Positions 54,015 through 64,000 of a stretch of DNA of 64,000 nt are shown in pieces. Below the pieces are notes generated by a model, which was given only the letters and a program-made list of their open reading frames with translations, was not told the DNA's origin and did not search any database. Positions within the stretch are counted from its first letter, which is position 1, and the number at the start of each line of letters is the position of its first letter. Origin of the DNA: Platanthera guangdongensis (Eukaryota > Streptophyta > Magnoliopsida > Asparagales > Orchidaceae); NCBI GenBank assembly GCA_039583875.1, contig CM077147.1, positions 111,534,440 through 111,598,439 on the forward strand. Direction: 5' to 3'. The position numbers and the translations under genes were made by a program.

Positions 54015-56462
54015 GTGTTCTTTTTGAAACGAAAGTCAGATACTTTTGACATCCTCACTAATTTTGTCAAGCAGGTTCAGAACGAATTTAACTGCTCCGT
54101 GGTCAAAATCCGAAGTGACCATGGAACAGAATTCGAATCTGGTGCTATGACAGAATTTTGTGAAGAACAAGGTATCTTTCATGAGTTTTCCTCCCCGCGC
54201 ACTCCTCAGCAAAATGGAGTTGCGGAGAGGAGAAATAGAACTCTCATTGAAGCCTGCACGACTATGTTGAAAGATGCTTCTCTCCCGGAATACTTCTGGG
54301 CAGAGGGTGTCAATACGGCATGTCATGTACAAAACCGAGCTTTGATCAACAAACATCATCGTAAGACGCCCTACGAGCTACTGAAAGGCAGGAAACCAAC
54401 CATGTCCTACTTGAGGATTTTTGGGTGCAGATGCTATGTACTGAATAATGGGAAGTACCCGCGTACTAAATTCGGTGAAAAATGCTTCGAAGGCATATTC
54501 ATGGGCTATAGTTCCCATAGTCGGGCATATAGGGTCTTCAATAAGAAAACCCTAGTGGTAGAAGAATCAATAAATGTTGTATTTGATGAAGGAAGTTTGC
54601 TTAACTGCAATTCTTCCAGTAGTCTTCTTGAAGATGCAGGTGCTAGACTTGACCAGCTGAATCTGGATGAGACCCCTAAAGATGACGCACCCAAGTACAT
54701 CAAAGTTTCCACCTCCACGTCATCTGAAAATGTTGAAGATCAAGATGGAACAAATCTTTTAGAAGAAAGAGAAGCACAAGAAGTAGCTGAAGCTCCAGAT
54801 GCCAGACTTCTAGAGCTCCGTCACGTGAGGGATCATCCTAGAGAACAGATCATCGGAGATCCTCGTGTAGGCGTCAGAACTCGAAGAGGTACAACTAACG
54901 AAGTATTGCATCTCAGCTTCCTGTCACAGGTAGAGCCAAAGAAGTTCGACGAGGCGAACAAGGATGCGGCATGGATTCTGGCCATGCAAGAGGAACTACA
55001 TCAATTCGAACGTTGCAAGGTTTGGACGCTGGTTCCCAGACCATACAAGCAGAATGTCATTGGCACGAAGTGGATTTTCAGAAACAAGCTGGATGAACAT
55101 GGTGTCATCATAAAGAACAAGGCCAGGCTGGTGGCTCAAGGTTACAGACAGGAGGAAGGGATTGACTTCGACCAAACCTTCGCACCAGTCGCAAGGCTCG
55201 AGGCAATCCGGTTGTTCCTGGCATATGCTTCACACAAAGGATTCACTGTCTACCAAATGGATGTGAAATCGGCATTCCTGAACGGAGACCTGAAAGAGGA
55301 AGTATACGTCGCTCAACCCCCAGGTTTTGTCGACCCTACTCATCCCAATCACGTTTATTTTCTTAATAAGGTCTTATATGGGTTGAAACAAGCTCCACGA
55401 GCTTGGTATGAGACTTTATCTAGTTTTCTTCTTGAGAACAAGTTCTCCAGAGGTAAAATAGATAAAACATTGTTTCTCCGGGAAGTCAAAGGCAAGATTT
55501 TGCTGGTGCAAATCTATGTCGATGACATAATATTCGGCTCAACGGACAACAATCTTTGCAAAAAGTTTTCTAAACTTATGCAAGGAAAGTTTGAAATGAG
55601 CAGTATGGGAGAGCTCAAGTATTTCTTAGGCCTTCAAGTGAAACAGTCTGAGGATGGAATCTTCATCTCTCAGACGAAGTTCACAAATGAACTCCTTAAG
55701 AAATTCGGTATGGAGAGTGCAACCTCTATGAGGACTCCAATGGGATCCACCATGTCTCTGGATAAGGATGAGAAAGGTAAACCTTTCGATGAAACCAAAT
55801 ACAGAAGCATCTTTGGATCCCTGCTCTACCTTACTGCCAGTAGACCGGATATTATGTTCTCCACATGTGTATGTGCCCGATATCAGGTGAACACTAAGGA
55901 ATCTCACTATGTCGCTGCAAAGCGAATTCTAAGATACCTTAAAGGTACTCCTAATCTTGGCTTGTGGTACCAGAGGAACAATGATGTCGAGCTAATAGTC
56001 TTTTCAGATGCTGATTTTGCAGGGAGCAGGGATGACAGGAAAAGCACCTCCGGGACGTGTCAATTCCTCGGCAGGAGGCTTATCTCATGGAACAGCAAGA
56101 AACAAAATTGTGTTGCAACCTCCACAGCCGAGTCAGAGTATATCTCAGCAGGAAGCTGTTGCGCACAACTCCTTTGGATCCGAAATCAGTTGGCCGACTA
56201 CAACCTTCAGTTCAAGGAAGTTCCAATGTACTGCGACTCCTCCAGTGCAATTGCCATTGCCAACAATCCGGTGTCGCACAGCAGAACGAAGCATATTGAA
56301 GTACACTACCACTTCATTCGGGAGCACGTGGAGAACAAGGATATCTCTCTCTGTTATGTCCCCACGGACAAGCAGATTGCTGATATATTCACAAAGCCCC
56401 TAGACGAGGCAAAGTTCAATCTCTTCAAGACAGAATTGGGGATGCTCAATTATGAAGAATGA
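54015..56462 (+). CDS. E3 pol, second part: integrase, RT, RNase H
   Basis: The 815-residue frame continues without a gap from the TGA. It carries integrase ('[15 protein letters not shown]', '[22 protein letters not shown]'), RT ('[20 protein letters not shown]', '[17 protein letters not shown]', YVDDIIFGS at about 503-511) and RNase H ('[21 protein letters not shown]', '[14 protein letters not shown]', '[13 protein letters not shown]'). All catalytic residues are intact. Apart from the single TGA, the pol of E3 looks functional. Confidence 0.93.
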   Translation: MFFLKRKSDTFDILTNFVKQVQNEFNCSVVKIRSDHGTEFESGAMTEFCEEQGIFHEFSSPRTPQQNGVAERRNRTLIEACTTMLKDASLPEYFWAEGVNTACHVQNRALINKHHRKTPYELLKGRKPTMSYLRIFGCRCYVLNNGKYPRTKFGEKCFEGIFMGYSSHSRAYRVFNKKTLVVEESINVVFDEGSLLNCNSSSSLLEDAGARLDQLNLDETPKDDAPKYIKVSTSTSSENVEDQDGTNLLEEREAQEVAEAPDARLLELRHVRDHPREQIIGDPRVGVRTRRGTTNEVLHLSFLSQVEPKKFDEANKDAAWILAMQEELHQFERCKVWTLVPRPYKQNVIGTKWIFRNKLDEHGVIIKNKARLVAQGYRQEEGIDFDQTFAPVARLEAIRLFLAYASHKGFTVYQMDVKSAFLNGDLKEEVYVAQPPGFVDPTHPNHVYFLNKVLYGLKQAPRAWYETLSSFLLENKFSRGKIDKTLFLREVKGKILLVQIYVDDIIFGSTDNNLCKKFSKLMQGKFEMSSMGELKYFLGLQVKQSEDGIFISQTKFTNELLKKFGMESATSMRTPMGSTMSLDKDEKGKPFDETKYRSIFGSLLYLTASRPDIMFSTCVCARYQVNTKESHYVAAKRILRYLKGTPNLGLWYQRNNDVELIVFSDADFAGSRDDRKSTSGTCQFLGRRLISWNSKKQNCVATSTAESEYISAGSCCAQLLWIRNQLADYNLQFKEVPMYCDSSSAIAIANNPVSHSRTKHIEVHYHFIREHVENKDISLCYVPTDKQIADIFTKPLDEAKFNLFKTELGMLNYEE

Positions 56463-56747
56463 AGACTACAGAGGCATAAGCTGAGGGGGAGCCGGGAACT
56501 CCAGCGTGAGTACAGCTGCAAGAACTGAGAGGGAGCTAAGGGCCAAAGGTTACTGACCCCCGATTTGCCGAAGCCGAAAAGGGGGAGATAACCCTCTCGG
56601 GGTCAAGGCTAAGGTGGCTCCAGCTTGCTCCCAAGCACTCGGTATTGGTAAGGGATGTCTCCACTTAATGATGTTAAGTTTATGGCCTTCAGTTACTTTC
56701 CTTTTCATTTGCTCTATTCACCTTAGCTGTAGGGTTTAGGCTTCTTC
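56463..56747 (+). other. E3 spacer between pol and polypurine tract
   Basis: There is no gene and no motif array, in contrast to E1 and E2, which have an array and ORF3 here. Confidence 0.75.
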
Positions 56748-56761
56748 AAATAGGGGGAGAT
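56748..56761 (+). other. E3 polypurine tract
   Basis: AAATAGGGGGAGAT directly before the 3' LTR. Confidence 0.95.
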
Positions 56762-58424
56762 TGTTGGGTATTGTATCCACAATGTACCTGATTTGAAGAA
56801 GCCCCTGGACAAGCTAAGGTCAATAGACTATGTATTTGATAAACTTTTTCAAGGTGTACTTGCAGTTTCTCCACGCTAAGTGCACACCAATGTCAGGGTG
56901 CAGTAGGTCAATATACACGGGTCTGCACGACGTAATCCCTCGTTGAGCAGATCAGTGTGTTGGCCTATGTGTACTCTCTCTATTGGAGGGCACTTACTTT
57001 CAAGTACAGGGCCGCTCATATGCAAGAGAAGACAAGGAGCATGGAGGATCAAGGAGCAGCTCCTAGGTGGAAGACGAAAAATCGTCCAAGGCAAATTCGA
57101 TGAGAATCACCAAGTGATTCTCGCCGAATCGGCGAGAATCACTAGGTGATTCTCGTCGAATCGTCGAAAATCATCAGTGATTCTCGCCGACTCCTTCTGG
57201 CCATCTCAAAATGGTGCCAAGTAAGATTCGGCGAGAATCACTTGTAATTCCCGCCGAACCTGTGGTCAAGCAGCCCATGAATACCAAGTAAAATTCGTTG
57301 AGAATCAACAAGTGATTCGACGAGAATCACAAACGATTCTCGACGAATCGTCGAGAATCACTTGGTGATTCTCGCCGATTCGTCGAGAATCGTCTGCGAT
57401 TCTCGCCGATTTTGACTTGGCGCTTTCTCAGTTAATTTCCTGAACCGGATTCTGTCTCAGCTAATTCCCTGAACCGGATTCTGCCGCTGTTTAATATCTG
57501 GACCGGGATTTGGGGATTATTTCTGTGGGTCCCACAAACGGTCTTATTAGGGGTAGCTACAGTATTTATACTCGGGTATTTTGAACAGTACACCACGGAG
57601 AAAGAACCTGAGCACGAAACCCTAAAATCGCGATCTCTCTTCTCCGCCACCGCCGTCGCGCTCGGGCTAGTACGTCGCCTCCGCCGATCGTTCTCCTTCC
57701 CGATCTCCGGCGACAGAAGCTTAACAAAGCTTGCATCTCACGTGTCTATCCAGAGATCTCTTGTCTCTCGATTTGTTGACCGGGAAAACTTCCCCGTCCG
57801 AATCGATCGAGACGACTGATCCTAGAGTGACCGTTGGTAGACCTAGTTTGCTTCGCAAAGAAGTTTGGATCTCAAAGCACTACAGCAGCGCACCTTCGTT
57901 GCCGCCAACTCCGAACCAAGCCGTCGCTCGGATTGCCGCCGCCGGTTTCGGGAGATCCTCTCCAAGAGAGACCAAGGTTGTAGACTCCTCATCGACCTCG
58001 AGAACACGTCGTCGAACGAAGAGGAACACCGTAGTCTCCGAAAGAAGTATGTATTTCATATACATTCCATATTTACTTTTGTTGTAAAGGAACTTTTGTT
58101 CCGTGTTGTAAGGGTTGGGTGCAACCCAGTTTGTGGGAGTGTTGACTCTCACGTGTGGAAGGGATCCTTCCGTTAGTGCAGGGATTGGATTTCAATCCCG
58201 TTGGTGAAGTGACCGAGTCGTCCCTTGTTGGGGAGATAGGTCGAAGGGGGAAAGTGGATGTACCCAAGTCGGGGAACCACTATAAATTTGTTGTGTTTTC
58301 TGTGTACTGTGTTTGTTGTTTTATTGTGCAGGTACATCTATAAATTCCGCAAAAGAACCACACGTCACCTATTCCCCCCCCCCCCCCCCATAGGTGCACA
58401 TAGCCGACACTAAGTGGACTTTCA
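56762..58424 (+). repeat. E3 3' LTR
   Basis: 1663 bp; differs from the 5' LTR at about 20 sites, about 18 of them transitions and several in CG. The palindrome array is at 57095-57411. Confidence 0.95.
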
Positions 58425-58429
58425 CTATT

Positions 58430-58813
58430 CCTCCGCTCAGACAAACCATTATGTTGCGGTGTTCTAGGTGGAGTGATCTGTGATATAATACCACACTATT
58501 TTAGATGATTACGAAACTCTTGACTTAGGTATTCGCCACCTCGATCTGATCGCAGTGCTTTAACCTTCTTACCCAGCTGGTTCTCTACTTCGTTTTTAAA
58601 CTCTTTGAACTTTTCAAAGGTCTCAAATTTGCACTTCATAAGATACACGTATCTGTATCTACTGAAATCATTAGTAAATGTAACATAGTAGAAGTACCCA
58701 CCTCTATCCATAGAACTCATTGTTCCACATACATGACTATGTACTATACCCAAGAGATCATCAGCCCTCTCATTTTTTTCAGTGAAAGGTACCCTAGTCA
58801 TCATGTGTAACAT
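58430..58813 (-). pseudogene. E4 integrase, part upstream of E3
   Basis: The minus strand reads 'ERADDLLGIVHSHVCGTMSSM', 'VTFTNDFSRYRYVYLMK', 'LRSDRGGEYLSQEFRNHLK' and, after a frame stop at 58496, 'CGIISQITPPRTPQHNG' and 'LSERRN' up to the E3 edge. It contains the DDE core: the first Asp is replaced by Ser-His in VHSHVCG (usually VHTDVCG), the second is in RSDRGGEY and the Glu in LSERRN. Confidence 0.88.
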
Positions 58814-59107
58814 ACAAGATTCGCATCTCTCAAATGATTCATAATCAAATTAGTCCAATAGTCCATCTCTATGGAGCTTGGATATACGTTTCTCATTTAT
58901 ATGTCCCAAATGACAATGCCAAATATACGTAGGGTTCGATTCATTCATTTTTAGTCTCTTAGTATTTTTTATATTATAGATTTGATGGTCTAAGTTCAAA
59001 ACATTTAAACCATTAAACATTTGGGCTATACCATAACAAACATCATTCTTAAATATTGAACAACAATTGTTCTTAATAATAAAAGAAAAACCACCATGTC
59101 CAAACAT
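58814..59107 (-). pseudogene. E4 region between protease and integrase
   Basis: The frame 59107-58850 ends 'YIWHCHLGHINEKRISKLHRDGLLD', the integrase zinc-binding segment of copia elements. It overlaps the end of the gag-protease frame by a frameshift near 59100. Confidence 0.82.
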
Positions 59108-60249
59108 GTAATGGATATAACGTTTCTAGTTATGGAAGGAACAAAATAACAATTATATAGTTCTATTACTAGCCCACTAGGCAAAGCCAAACGGTAAACA
59201 CCCACGATGACTGCAGCAACTCTTTCTCCATTGCCAACACGTATGTCCACCTCTCCTTTACTCAGCATTCTTCTCCTTCCCAGTTCCTGCACATTTACAC
59301 AAATATGAGAACTACATCTGTTATCCAATACCCAGGATGAAGGAGCAGAAATGTTTATCTCTATAACATAAATACCTGAAGAGGAAGTCATACCTCCCTT
59401 CATCATTTGCAGACCCTCAATGTATGAAGGACAATTCCATCTCCAATGAGCAGTCTTGCTAGAATGGTGGCACTTTCCCTCTTTCCCTGAACTTTTCTTT
59501 TTCAGTGTTGAAGTCTTGGGCTCCAAAGTAGACTTAGGTCCTACCTTTGTCTTCTTAAAGCCCTTGGTCTTGCCCTTGCCTTTATACACCATCATTATGA
59601 GGCTAGCAGGCTTGGCCTTCTTCATGTTGTTCTCGGCAGTTTGCAACAAGCCTAGGAGCTCGGGCAGTGTCTTGTCTATTTCATTCATATTATAGTTTAA
59701 GACAAACTTCTCATCAATGTTGAACAATGATTGCAGGATCAGGTCTGTGGCCATCTCTTGGCCTAGAGGGAACCCTAGTCTTTCAAGGTTCTTGATATAC
59801 CCAATCATCTTGAGTACATGAGTCCCTACTAGGTTAAGAGCTAACATCTTGCACTGGAACAACGCCATAGTGGCATCTAATCTCTCTTGACAAGCTTGCG
59901 CTTGAAACATTTTCTTGAGATGCTCGTCAATATCCTTGCAACTCATGTTCTCATGTTTCTTTTGGAGCTCAGAGTTCATGGTCACTAGCATGAGACATTC
60001 GACATCCAAGGAGTCATCAAGATACTTATTATAAGCATCTTTATCAGCACAGGGCACATTCCCGACATGCTCATCAGGTGTTACCTCTTCCAAAACGTAG
60101 AGCTTGCGCTCTTGCCTGAGAACAATTCTCAAGCTCCTATACCAGGCCAAAAAATTCGTCCCGCCCAGCTTTTCCTTCTCAAGGATCGCTCGGAGGGACA
60201 AAGTGGAATGTGAACAACTTACCATGGAAATTATGCAAGGATCAAGCAA
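59026..60249 (-). CDS. E4 gag and protease, degraded motifs
   Basis: 407 residues. A gag domain comes first ('GTNFLAWYRSLRIVLRQERKLYVLEE', 'EVECLMLVTMNSELQK'-like region, 'ATMALFQCKML', 'LQSLFNIDEKFVLNYNMNE'). Then follow a Lys-rich stretch, a damaged zinc knuckle (CHHSSKTAHWRWNC, where the second Cys is Ser) and a protease region reading WVLDNRCSSHIC, where the family has D-T/S-G. The product would lack both zinc binding and protease activity. The last 20 residues are out of frame. Confidence 0.8.
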   Translation of the reverse strand: MLDPCIISMVSCSHSTLSLRAILEKEKLGGTNFLAWYRSLRIVLRQERKLYVLEEVTPDEHVGNVPCADKDAYNKYLDDSLDVECLMLVTMNSELQKKHENMSCKDIDEHLKKMFQAQACQERLDATMALFQCKMLALNLVGTHVLKMIGYIKNLERLGFPLGQEMATDLILQSLFNIDEKFVLNYNMNEIDKTLPELLGLLQTAENNMKKAKPASLIMMVYKGKGKTKGFKKTKVGPKSTLEPKTSTLKKKSSGKEGKCHHSSKTAHWRWNCPSYIEGLQMMKGGMTSSSGIYVIEINISAPSSWVLDNRCSSHICVNVQELGRRRMLSKGEVDIRVGNGERVAAVIVGVYRLALPSGLVIELYNCYFVPSITRNVISITCLDMVVFLLLLRTIVVQYLRMMFVMV

Positions 60250-61198
60250 AGCAAATTAGTACTGCATTTAGAAAATATAATTTATTCTTTCAATTAGGAC
60301 TTTAATTTAAATAACTCCCACTATTTTTATAAAACTGATAACCCTTGATATCAATTCGAAGAGATTATGTGAATTCTCTCTTAGCGGACAAGATCCATAT
60401 TTCACTAACACTATGAGTCAGCTTTGGCTTTTCTCTCATAATGCAGCTATTTAGGTAGGCAACGCTTGCCAATTGCATCACAATGCAATTCCTGTATGGC
60501 TGGTGAATAACTCTTCATTCGCATCCATCATATGGTGCATGCCAACCCTATGCCTCTGGGCACTCAACCTTTGAGGTCACCCAGTTAAGCTTGACCCAAT
60601 GTCGATAGTAGGATATCACAATTATCCGCTCACACCCTTACCAAGATAGATTAATGCACCTTGCTTTGGCAAGCCCACACTTCATCGATCGGCGCAGGAA
60701 GTGTTTCATCCATCGAAAGCCATTCGAATACTTAATATTGCTTAAGGATTTTGATACTTGATTAACTCTTTAATCACGGATAACAATTAACCAATGTGCA
60801 CATCCATAGAATGAAACGGCAATAATCATAATCGAAAAGCATCCCAGATGTGCACAATAAAATCGCCATCAACACTTGATGAGTTGGGCTAAATTTGAAT
60901 ATATAGAACACCTCTAAATCTTCAGATTTACATGCACTGGACTTGAGAAACACGAACTCCACTTACACACTAGACAAGCTCGTCACTATATGTGTGATAT
61001 TCAATATCTACCATATACTTGGTTTCACAAACAAATAAGAGTGATAGTTACAGTTAAGGAGTTGCAACAACGAATTCACATGCGTTTTTGTTGGAGATCC
61101 AAGAATAGATTTAGGCATTTTAGAACACTTCTAAATTCTCCAAATCTATACGCCTTCAATTTAGTGACTTCTGAAACATGGAATATTGCAGGCATCCA
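60250..61198 (-). other. E4 5' leader region
   Basis: About 950 bp between the primer site and gag; short frames only. No structure beyond general A/T richness was noticed. Confidence 0.55.
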
Positions 61199-61210
61199 CC
61201 CTCTGATATG
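61199..61210 (-). other. E4 primer binding site, degenerate Met type
   Basis: The minus strand reads TCATATCAGAGG, close to TGGTATCAGAG and two bases from the LTR edge at 61213. Confidence 0.75.
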
Positions 61211-61212
61211 AT

Positions 61213-62517
61213 TGTTTGGTTTTACTAGACGATAAAATAGTTGTGCGAACAGCGGAAAAAGAGAACAAGAAAACCCAAATGTTCGGATCTGGCAATATAC
61301 ATGAATCAAGAAGTAAAACTTGTTATAAATAAAATTAACTTTGAGGGATTGAGTCAATACTCAACCAAGATGCTCCAGAAAAATTAGCCGGCCACTTAGC
61401 GGTTTGAGTTCTGAGCATAGAAATAATGTTCATGCATCTACAGGAAATCCACACGATCGGGAGAACCGGCAGTCACTTGTCGAACAAGCACTGGGTCGGG
61501 AGAGGACACCCATCATCTCCACAAACTGCTAGATCTATTAGAGGAGAGGCGGCAGCGACAATCGCCATGATCGGGATCGGCGACGGCGACAGGATCGGCG
61601 GAACGACTTCCGTCGGGCTTTTTGGGTTCGGTCTTTTTGCACAGTGCATCTCGTGTGCTTGACAGAATAATCGCTACACATAGAAACCCTAATAACATTC
61701 TTTTTATGCCCAAGGAATAAACAGAGCTATTCCCATCGCTATTGGCAGACCCAGACTTAGAATCCATAAATTCGACCAGACAATGCTTGTCTCCACGAAT
61801 TGTCAAGTATCTATAGCATACACGACGAATCGACGAGTATCATTACATACTCGACAAATCGTAGAGTATCCATGGGATACACGACGAACTCAACACCATC
61901 CTCTACTGAGTCAACGCTCGACTCGGCATAGGCATTGAGTGGAATCAATGCTCGTAATACTTTCTGCGCCATAATCGATGAATCATCAAATGACATTGAG
62001 TGCACTCAACGGACTCAACACCAAAGCCAGATTCGTCGAATGGCATTGAGTGCACTCAACGCACTCAACACCTAACTACCAGATTTTTCAAGTAAACTCT
62101 TTGCTCGACGAAGGCATTGAGTGAGCTCAACACACTCAATGCCTAAGACCCAGACATGTCAAAACAACTCCTTGACTTGACAAATTGTCGAGTATAGTCA
62201 ATGCACTCAACGCTTAAGTGCCATACTCGTCTAATAAACACTTTGACACGATGAATCGCTGAATATACTCAACACACTCAACACCGACATTCGACGAGTT
62301 AACGCTTAACTCATCGAAGGCATTGACTGGTCTCAATGCACTCGACGCTTTTAGCCTGATTGAGCGAAGTCTTTTCAACTCATCATATAAGCCAATCCAT
62401 ACAAATCCAATCTCCCAATTTCTCTATAATCTTATGTGCGACACTAATAGGCTCATACTGAGTTGGCAGTGAGGCCACATGCTTGATCACTTCCAGATAA
62501 CCTTTGTAACACCAACA
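61213..62517 (-). repeat. E4 5' LTR
   Basis: 1305 bp from TGTTTGGTTTTACTAG to TGTAACACCAACA, the diverged partner of 44837-46144. Motif array at 61792-62352, with many CG sites decayed. Confidence 0.9.
61792..62352. repeat. E4 5' LTR motif array
   Basis: Counterpart of 45415-45980: ACGACGAATCGACGAG-like sites followed by GCATTGAGTGCACTCAACGC-like inverted pairs. Confidence 0.82.
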
Positions 62518-62522
62518 CTTCC

Positions 62523-63110
62523 ACAGTCCTTGAATTGATACGGATATCATCTATAAATAAGATGATAAAAACATCTAGATATGTCTCAAATACCTGATTC
62601 ATCAGGCTCATGAATGCATAGGGTGCATTCATGAGACCGAATGGCAACATGGTGAACTCATAAAGACCATATCAGCTACTGAATGCGGTCTTCGGAATAT
62701 CCTACTAGATCCGGAGCTGATAATACCCCGATCTCAAGTCTAACTTTGAGAATCAGTGAGCCCCTTCCAGCTAATCAAAAAGTGCATCTATTCTCGATAG
62801 AGGGTCTGTGTTCCGTACCACAAGCCAATTTAGCCCTCTATAATCAATGCATAATCTGAGGGTCACATCCTTCTTCTTCATGAACAATACTGAGGCTCCC
62901 TATCGTGAGGAGCATGGTGTGACGAACCCGACTTCGACCAAATCCTGTAACTGACTCCGGAATTCCACTAACTCCTTAGAGGCCATCCAATATGGAACCC
63001 TAGATACTGGCTTAGCCCCCGACACTAGCAGGATCCGAAAGTCCTTCTCGTGGTGCAGTGCCAGTCCCGACAGCTTCTATGGGAAGACATCAACGAAATC
63101 TCACACCACC
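62523..63110 (-). pseudogene. E5 reverse transcriptase, N-terminal part with catalytic site
   Basis: The minus strand reads 'VSGAKPVSRVPYWMASKELVEFRSQLQDL', '[26 protein letters not shown]', '[21 protein letters not shown]' and the catalytic [14 protein letters not shown]4 then interrupts and 'VHARHLAL' resumes at 44836. Several stops lie upstream. The IDD motif is intact. Confidence 0.88.
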
Positions 63111-63709
63111 GGGATGTTGGAGATAGAATCCTTCTCCTCGATCATCTCGAACAACACCTGGTAGACTTTGTCCCCCTATAGATGGTCCTTGATAGCCAGG
63201 ATAGAAGAAAGTAGAAAACGAGAGACCGGAATAGTACCATTGAAGGTTATGTAGGAGTCAATGTATCTCAACACGACCTTCCTTTCCTCGCAATCAATTT
63301 GTGCATGGTTCCAGGGGAGCCATGTCATTCCCAAAACAAGATCAAAGTCCGGCAACTCCACGATCATCGTCGAAGCCTCGAATGTTAGGCCATCGATGGT
63401 CACCTCCATGAGGCAGTTCGCAGTAGATAGGATTTTGTCCCATTGGGAAGATGCACTCTCCTGGTAAGTACCGTAAAGTATTGTACTTGATCCAAATCAA
63501 TGAAAAAATCCTCCGCCACAAAATTAGGTGTCGCCCCCATGTCGAATAAGATATGGGCAGGCTTGCCACATACCATTACTATCCCTGAGTTTATTAAACG
63601 ATATTAGGTGGGTAGTTGTAAGGTTTTCTTCTTTAGCACTTCTAGTTTAATATCAATTCTACTATTTAGAGAAAAGAAAGATAGGACTTGAAATTTCTGG
63701 CATACCTTC
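63111..63709 (-). pseudogene. E5 protease region
   Basis: The frame 63409-63176 reads MEVTIDGLTFEASTMIVELP and 'FDLVLGMTWLPWNHAQIDCEERKVVLRY', the C-terminal part of the gypsy aspartic protease (usually LGMDWL, here LGMTWL). The active-site end lies near 63500-63560 ('CGKPAHILFDMGATPNFV'-like on the minus strand, D-M-G-A in place of D-T/S-G-A). Confidence 0.75.
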
Positions 63710-64000
63710 TATAACCCTATCCGGGTTTCGGGGTTAAGCGAGGTCCAAAGCATACATCTCATCTCCGTCCGGCCTACGATCACCGCCATGGAATCCAAGT
63801 CCTCGACCACGTCCCCGACCCCTGAATTGCTGCGTGGGTGGAGCAGCCTGTGGTGCTGGTAATGGTTCTTGTCTCCTGGGACAATTGATTTGAATATGCC
63901 CAGGCTGGTGGTAGTGATAATACATTGGCGTGGGAGGTGGCCCATCCTCTGGCATCGGCATCTACCGCATCTATAAAGGCTGCATATTTAGTACCTCTGG
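63709..64000 (-). pseudogene. E5 gag C-terminus with damaged zinc knuckle, cut by the window edge
   Basis: The minus strand reads 'YYHYHQPGHIQINCPRRQEP', a knuckle in which both leading Cys are Tyr, then a Pro/Gln-rich and Gly/Arg-rich stretch (RGRGRGRGLGFHGGDRR). The frame runs out of the window to the right. Confidence 0.75.

Larger units (their letters stand above)
49253..58424 (+). mobile_element. E3: SIRE/Maximus-type Ty1/copia element without ORF3
   Basis: 9.17 kb with LTRs 49253-50914 and 56762-58424 and perfect flanking duplications CTATT (49248-49252 and 58425-58429). It has a Met primer site, long gag with coiled coil and two zinc knuckles, and a nearly intact pol. By eye the LTRs differ at about 20 bases (about 1.3 percent), nearly all transitions. 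There is no ORF3: only about 285 bp separate pol from the polypurine tract. It sits in the E4 integrase. Confidence 0.96.
44837..62517 (-). mobile_element. E4: Angela-like Ty1/copia element inserted in the E5 RT, itself split by E3
   Basis: LTRs lie at 44837-46144 and 61213-62517, with flanking repeats CTTTC (44832-44836) and CTTCC (62518-62522), one base different. Minus-strand order is LTR, Met primer site, gag, protease, integrase (split by E3), RT, RNase H, polypurine tract, LTR. Without E3 it is about 8.5 kb. The integrase style ('ERADDLLGIVHSHVCG', 'LRSDRGGEYLSQEF') resembles Angela/BARE-type copia elements, not SIRE. The LTRs are well diverged and the frames broken. Confidence 0.9.
10890..64000 (-). 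mobile_element. E5: chromodomain-bearing Ty3/gypsy element (Tekay/Del-like), host of all later insertions
   Basis: On the minus strand the element enters from beyond 64000 with gag (CCHC remnant), protease and RT (62523-63110). It is interrupted by E4, resumes with the rest of RT and RNase H (44066-44836) and integrase (43277-43800), is interrupted by a solo LTR, and ends with the integrase C-terminus, a chromodomain remnant, a polypurine tract and the 3' LTR start at 40316. The 3' LTR itself holds E1 and E2. All reading frames carry stops, so it is an old, dead copy. Assignment to Tekay/Del rests on domain order, the chromodomain-like 'KKVLPVKVLW' and the GGGGGCGAAATTTT tract before the LTR. 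Confidence 0.8.

Overview
The window is plant nuclear DNA, almost certainly from a flowering plant and probably a eudicot; I do not name a species. Nearly all of it is LTR retrotransposon. There is no rRNA, no tRNA gene, no CRISPR array and no recognisable housekeeping gene. The only possible host gene is a tiny spliced reading frame at about 8906-9123 on the minus strand.

Layout. (1) 1-8568: an Athila-like Ty3/gypsy element (E0, minus strand), cut by the left window edge, with a decayed gag-pol, an Asp-tRNA primer site and a 5' LTR. (2) 8569-10889: non-element DNA with the small candidate gene and a long (TA)n microsatellite. (3) 10890 to beyond 64000: one long chromodomain-bearing Ty3/gypsy element (E5, minus strand) broken up by later insertions. 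Its 3' LTR, about 4.7 kb once the insertions are removed, holds two Ty1/copia elements of SIRE/Maximus type: E1 (12056-24286, minus, dead, TSD GTGTG) and E2 (27503-40006, plus, intact reading frames, TSD CTAGG). Its integrase gene holds a solo gypsy LTR (41199-43271). Its reverse transcriptase gene holds an Angela-like Ty1/copia element E4 (44837-62517, minus). E4's integrase gene in turn holds a third SIRE-type element, E3 (49253-58424, plus, TSD CTATT). This gives three levels of nesting, fixed by target-site duplications and by protein reading that resumes on the far side of each insertion.

How the parts work. E2 is the only element that looks competent. It has near-identical 2.16 kb LTRs, a Met-tRNA primer site, a single 1492-aa gag-protease-integrase-RT-RNase H polyprotein, a second 925-aa gene (ORF3) and a polypurine tract. 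ORF3 has no signal peptide or membrane segment and carries a basic nuclear-localisation-like motif. A decayed homologue sits at the same place in E1.

The most unusual signal is promoter architecture. Six different LTRs (E0, E1, E2, E3, E4 and the solo LTR) each carry a dense array of their own short CG-rich palindrome in U3, upstream of a TATA box. In E1 and E2 the same family-specific palindrome array recurs inside the element, in front of a TATA-like box and the ORF3 start codon. This looks like a second, LTR-like internal promoter for ORF3. Functional statements about these arrays are inference; the arrays, their positions and the TATA boxes are read directly from the sequence.
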